This document shows, piece after piece, positions 16,809 to 17,543 of a DNA stretch of 17,543 nucleotides; positions within the stretch are counted from its first letter, which is position 1, and the number at the start of each line of letters is the position of its first letter. The notes beneath the pieces were generated by a model. It was not told where the DNA came from and made no database searches. It saw only the letters and a list, made by a program, of their open reading frames with translations. Source of the stretch: Chromera velia (Eukaryota; Sar; Chromeraceae); the NCBI GenBank assembly GCA_018398765.1, contig JAHBMJ010002605.1, positions 1-17,543 on the forward strand. The letters are read 5' to 3'. The position numbers were made by a program, and so were the translations under genes.

Positions 16809-17543
16809 GGCAGAGGATGACTACGAGTGTGAAGAGGTCCGCTTTCCTTTTGCTGATACTGGTTGTAGTAAGCATCTGATTGGTCGTGGCATGGATGATT
16901 GCATTGTAGACAGTTGGAGAAAGAAAGTGACGTATGAGAAAGCTGAGGGAGATTCTTTTCAGACAGACAGATACGTGCGTGCGCGTGTCGGTGTTTTGTC
17001 TCCAGAGAATGAAATCGAGGAGGTGTACATAGAAGGTGCATACTCGCGTTCGGTTCCTGTTTCTCTTTTGTCTGTTCGGGGTCTCCGTCTACAGAAAGTC
17101 GACAAGCCTTATTGGGTCGAATTGCGTTCATCAAGAGACGGAAAGAAAGTTAAAGCGTTGTTAGAAGAGAGAGACGGTGTACACGTAATTCGTGCATTTC
17201 CTTTTTCTTCTTCTTCTTCTTTTGTTTCTTTTTCTTCTAAACGAGTGAATGAATGTGTCTGCCTGGCAGTCACCGAGGAAGAGAAGATTTCTTCTGGTGA
17301 TGATCCCGTCTCCCCCCCGATAGAAAAGGCGATGGCAGGTGGAGAGCAGGCGGGAGCCTCTCAACCCTCCGGACCCGATTCTTTTTCTCTTGCTCAAGAT
17401 GGTCAGATGACCCAGAGAGAATTGAACATGTGGCACTGCCGTTTTGGACACTCGACAGGTAAGCGTTTGTATGCGACCCTGAGAGAAAAAGGAATGGCTC
17501 ACCGTGTGCGCGTGAAGGATTGTACAGAGATGATTGACTGTCG
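16744..17543 (+). CDS. pol: Copia-like Pol, protease and GAG-pre-integrase part, 3' partial
   Basis: The frame of gag continues with no stop from 16744 to the window edge (266 codons). About 37 codons after the TGA comes FADTGCSKHLI, the D-T/S-G active-site motif of a retropepsin-like protease that cuts the polyprotein. A spacer with a Ser run (near 17205-17235) follows. At 17431-17451 MWHCRFGH gives the two His of the HHCC zinc site of the GAG-pre-integrase domain. A Cys follows at about 17521 and another in the last full codon. The expected rest of integrase, RT and RNase H is off the window. The first ATG in frame is downstream of the DTG, so normal initiation would lose the protease. Translation is thus more likely to come from gag through the TGA. 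Confidence 0.75.

Larger units (their letters stand above)
15478..17543 (+). mobile_element. Ty1/copia-like LTR retrotransposon, 3' end outside window
   Basis: The order gag with Cys/His knuckles, aspartic protease (DTG) and GAG-pre-integrase (WHCRFGH) is the 5' half of a copia-type polyprotein. Integrase, RT and RNase H should lie to the right of the window. Apart from one in-frame TGA at 16741 the frame is open for about 2.06 kb, so this copy is young compared with the elements at 9957-14825. Confidence 0.8.

Noticed and set aside
1-17543. tRNA, rRNA or other structural RNA genes
   Set aside because: No cloverleaf consensus, rRNA core or spliceosomal RNA motif was recognised by eye on either strand. 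Covariance-model searches (for example tRNAscan or Rfam) could change this.

Overview
The window looks like nuclear DNA of an intron-rich protist. One multi-exon gene on the + strand fills the first half. Its introns are GT-AG, mostly 80-480 nt, and 14 of 19 proposed 3' splice sites read TGCAG. Introns are loaded with CT, GT and tetranucleotide microsatellites. All donors are GT and no base is fixed after the acceptor AG, which argues against a dinoflagellate. A chromerid-like alveolate (Chromera type) is my best guess, from general style only and not from a marker gene.

Region 1 (1-8026): a gene whose 5' end lies left of the window. I can chain 18 exons in phase (38-155 to 7842-8026) giving 793 residues of a mostly helical protein that I do not recognise. 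It ends in Cys-Cys. An alternative 3' exon at 5503-5627, followed by AATAAA at 5656, would end a shorter 600-residue product, so the locus is either one gene with two 3' ends or two adjacent genes.

Region 2 (8027-9956): 3' flank and AT-rich DNA with no gene that I can support.

Region 3 (about 9957-14134): a decayed retroelement on the + strand. It carries recognisable reverse-transcriptase blocks (RPIG, NAFN) and a C-terminal block (TWLNVLP, ALRYG, a Cys/His motif). It is broken by stops and frameshifts. It is interrupted twice: by about 1.2 kb that holds a chromodomain ORF on the - strand, and by a 445-bp near-palindrome (a foldback or MITE-like element) inside its C-terminal coding part.

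Region 4 (14135-15477): a 41-46-bp GC-rich tandem repeat, an AT-rich stretch, a second, degenerate chromodomain on the - strand, and the unresolved 5' flank of the next element.

Region 5 (15478-17543, open at the right edge): a Ty1/copia-like retrotransposon with an open gag ORF. A single in-frame UGA separates it from an open protease/GAG-pre-integrase ORF. Directly after the UGA lie two perfect hairpins and a possible pseudoknot, which makes this the best candidate in the window for an undescribed mechanism (gag-pol expression by stop-codon readthrough).
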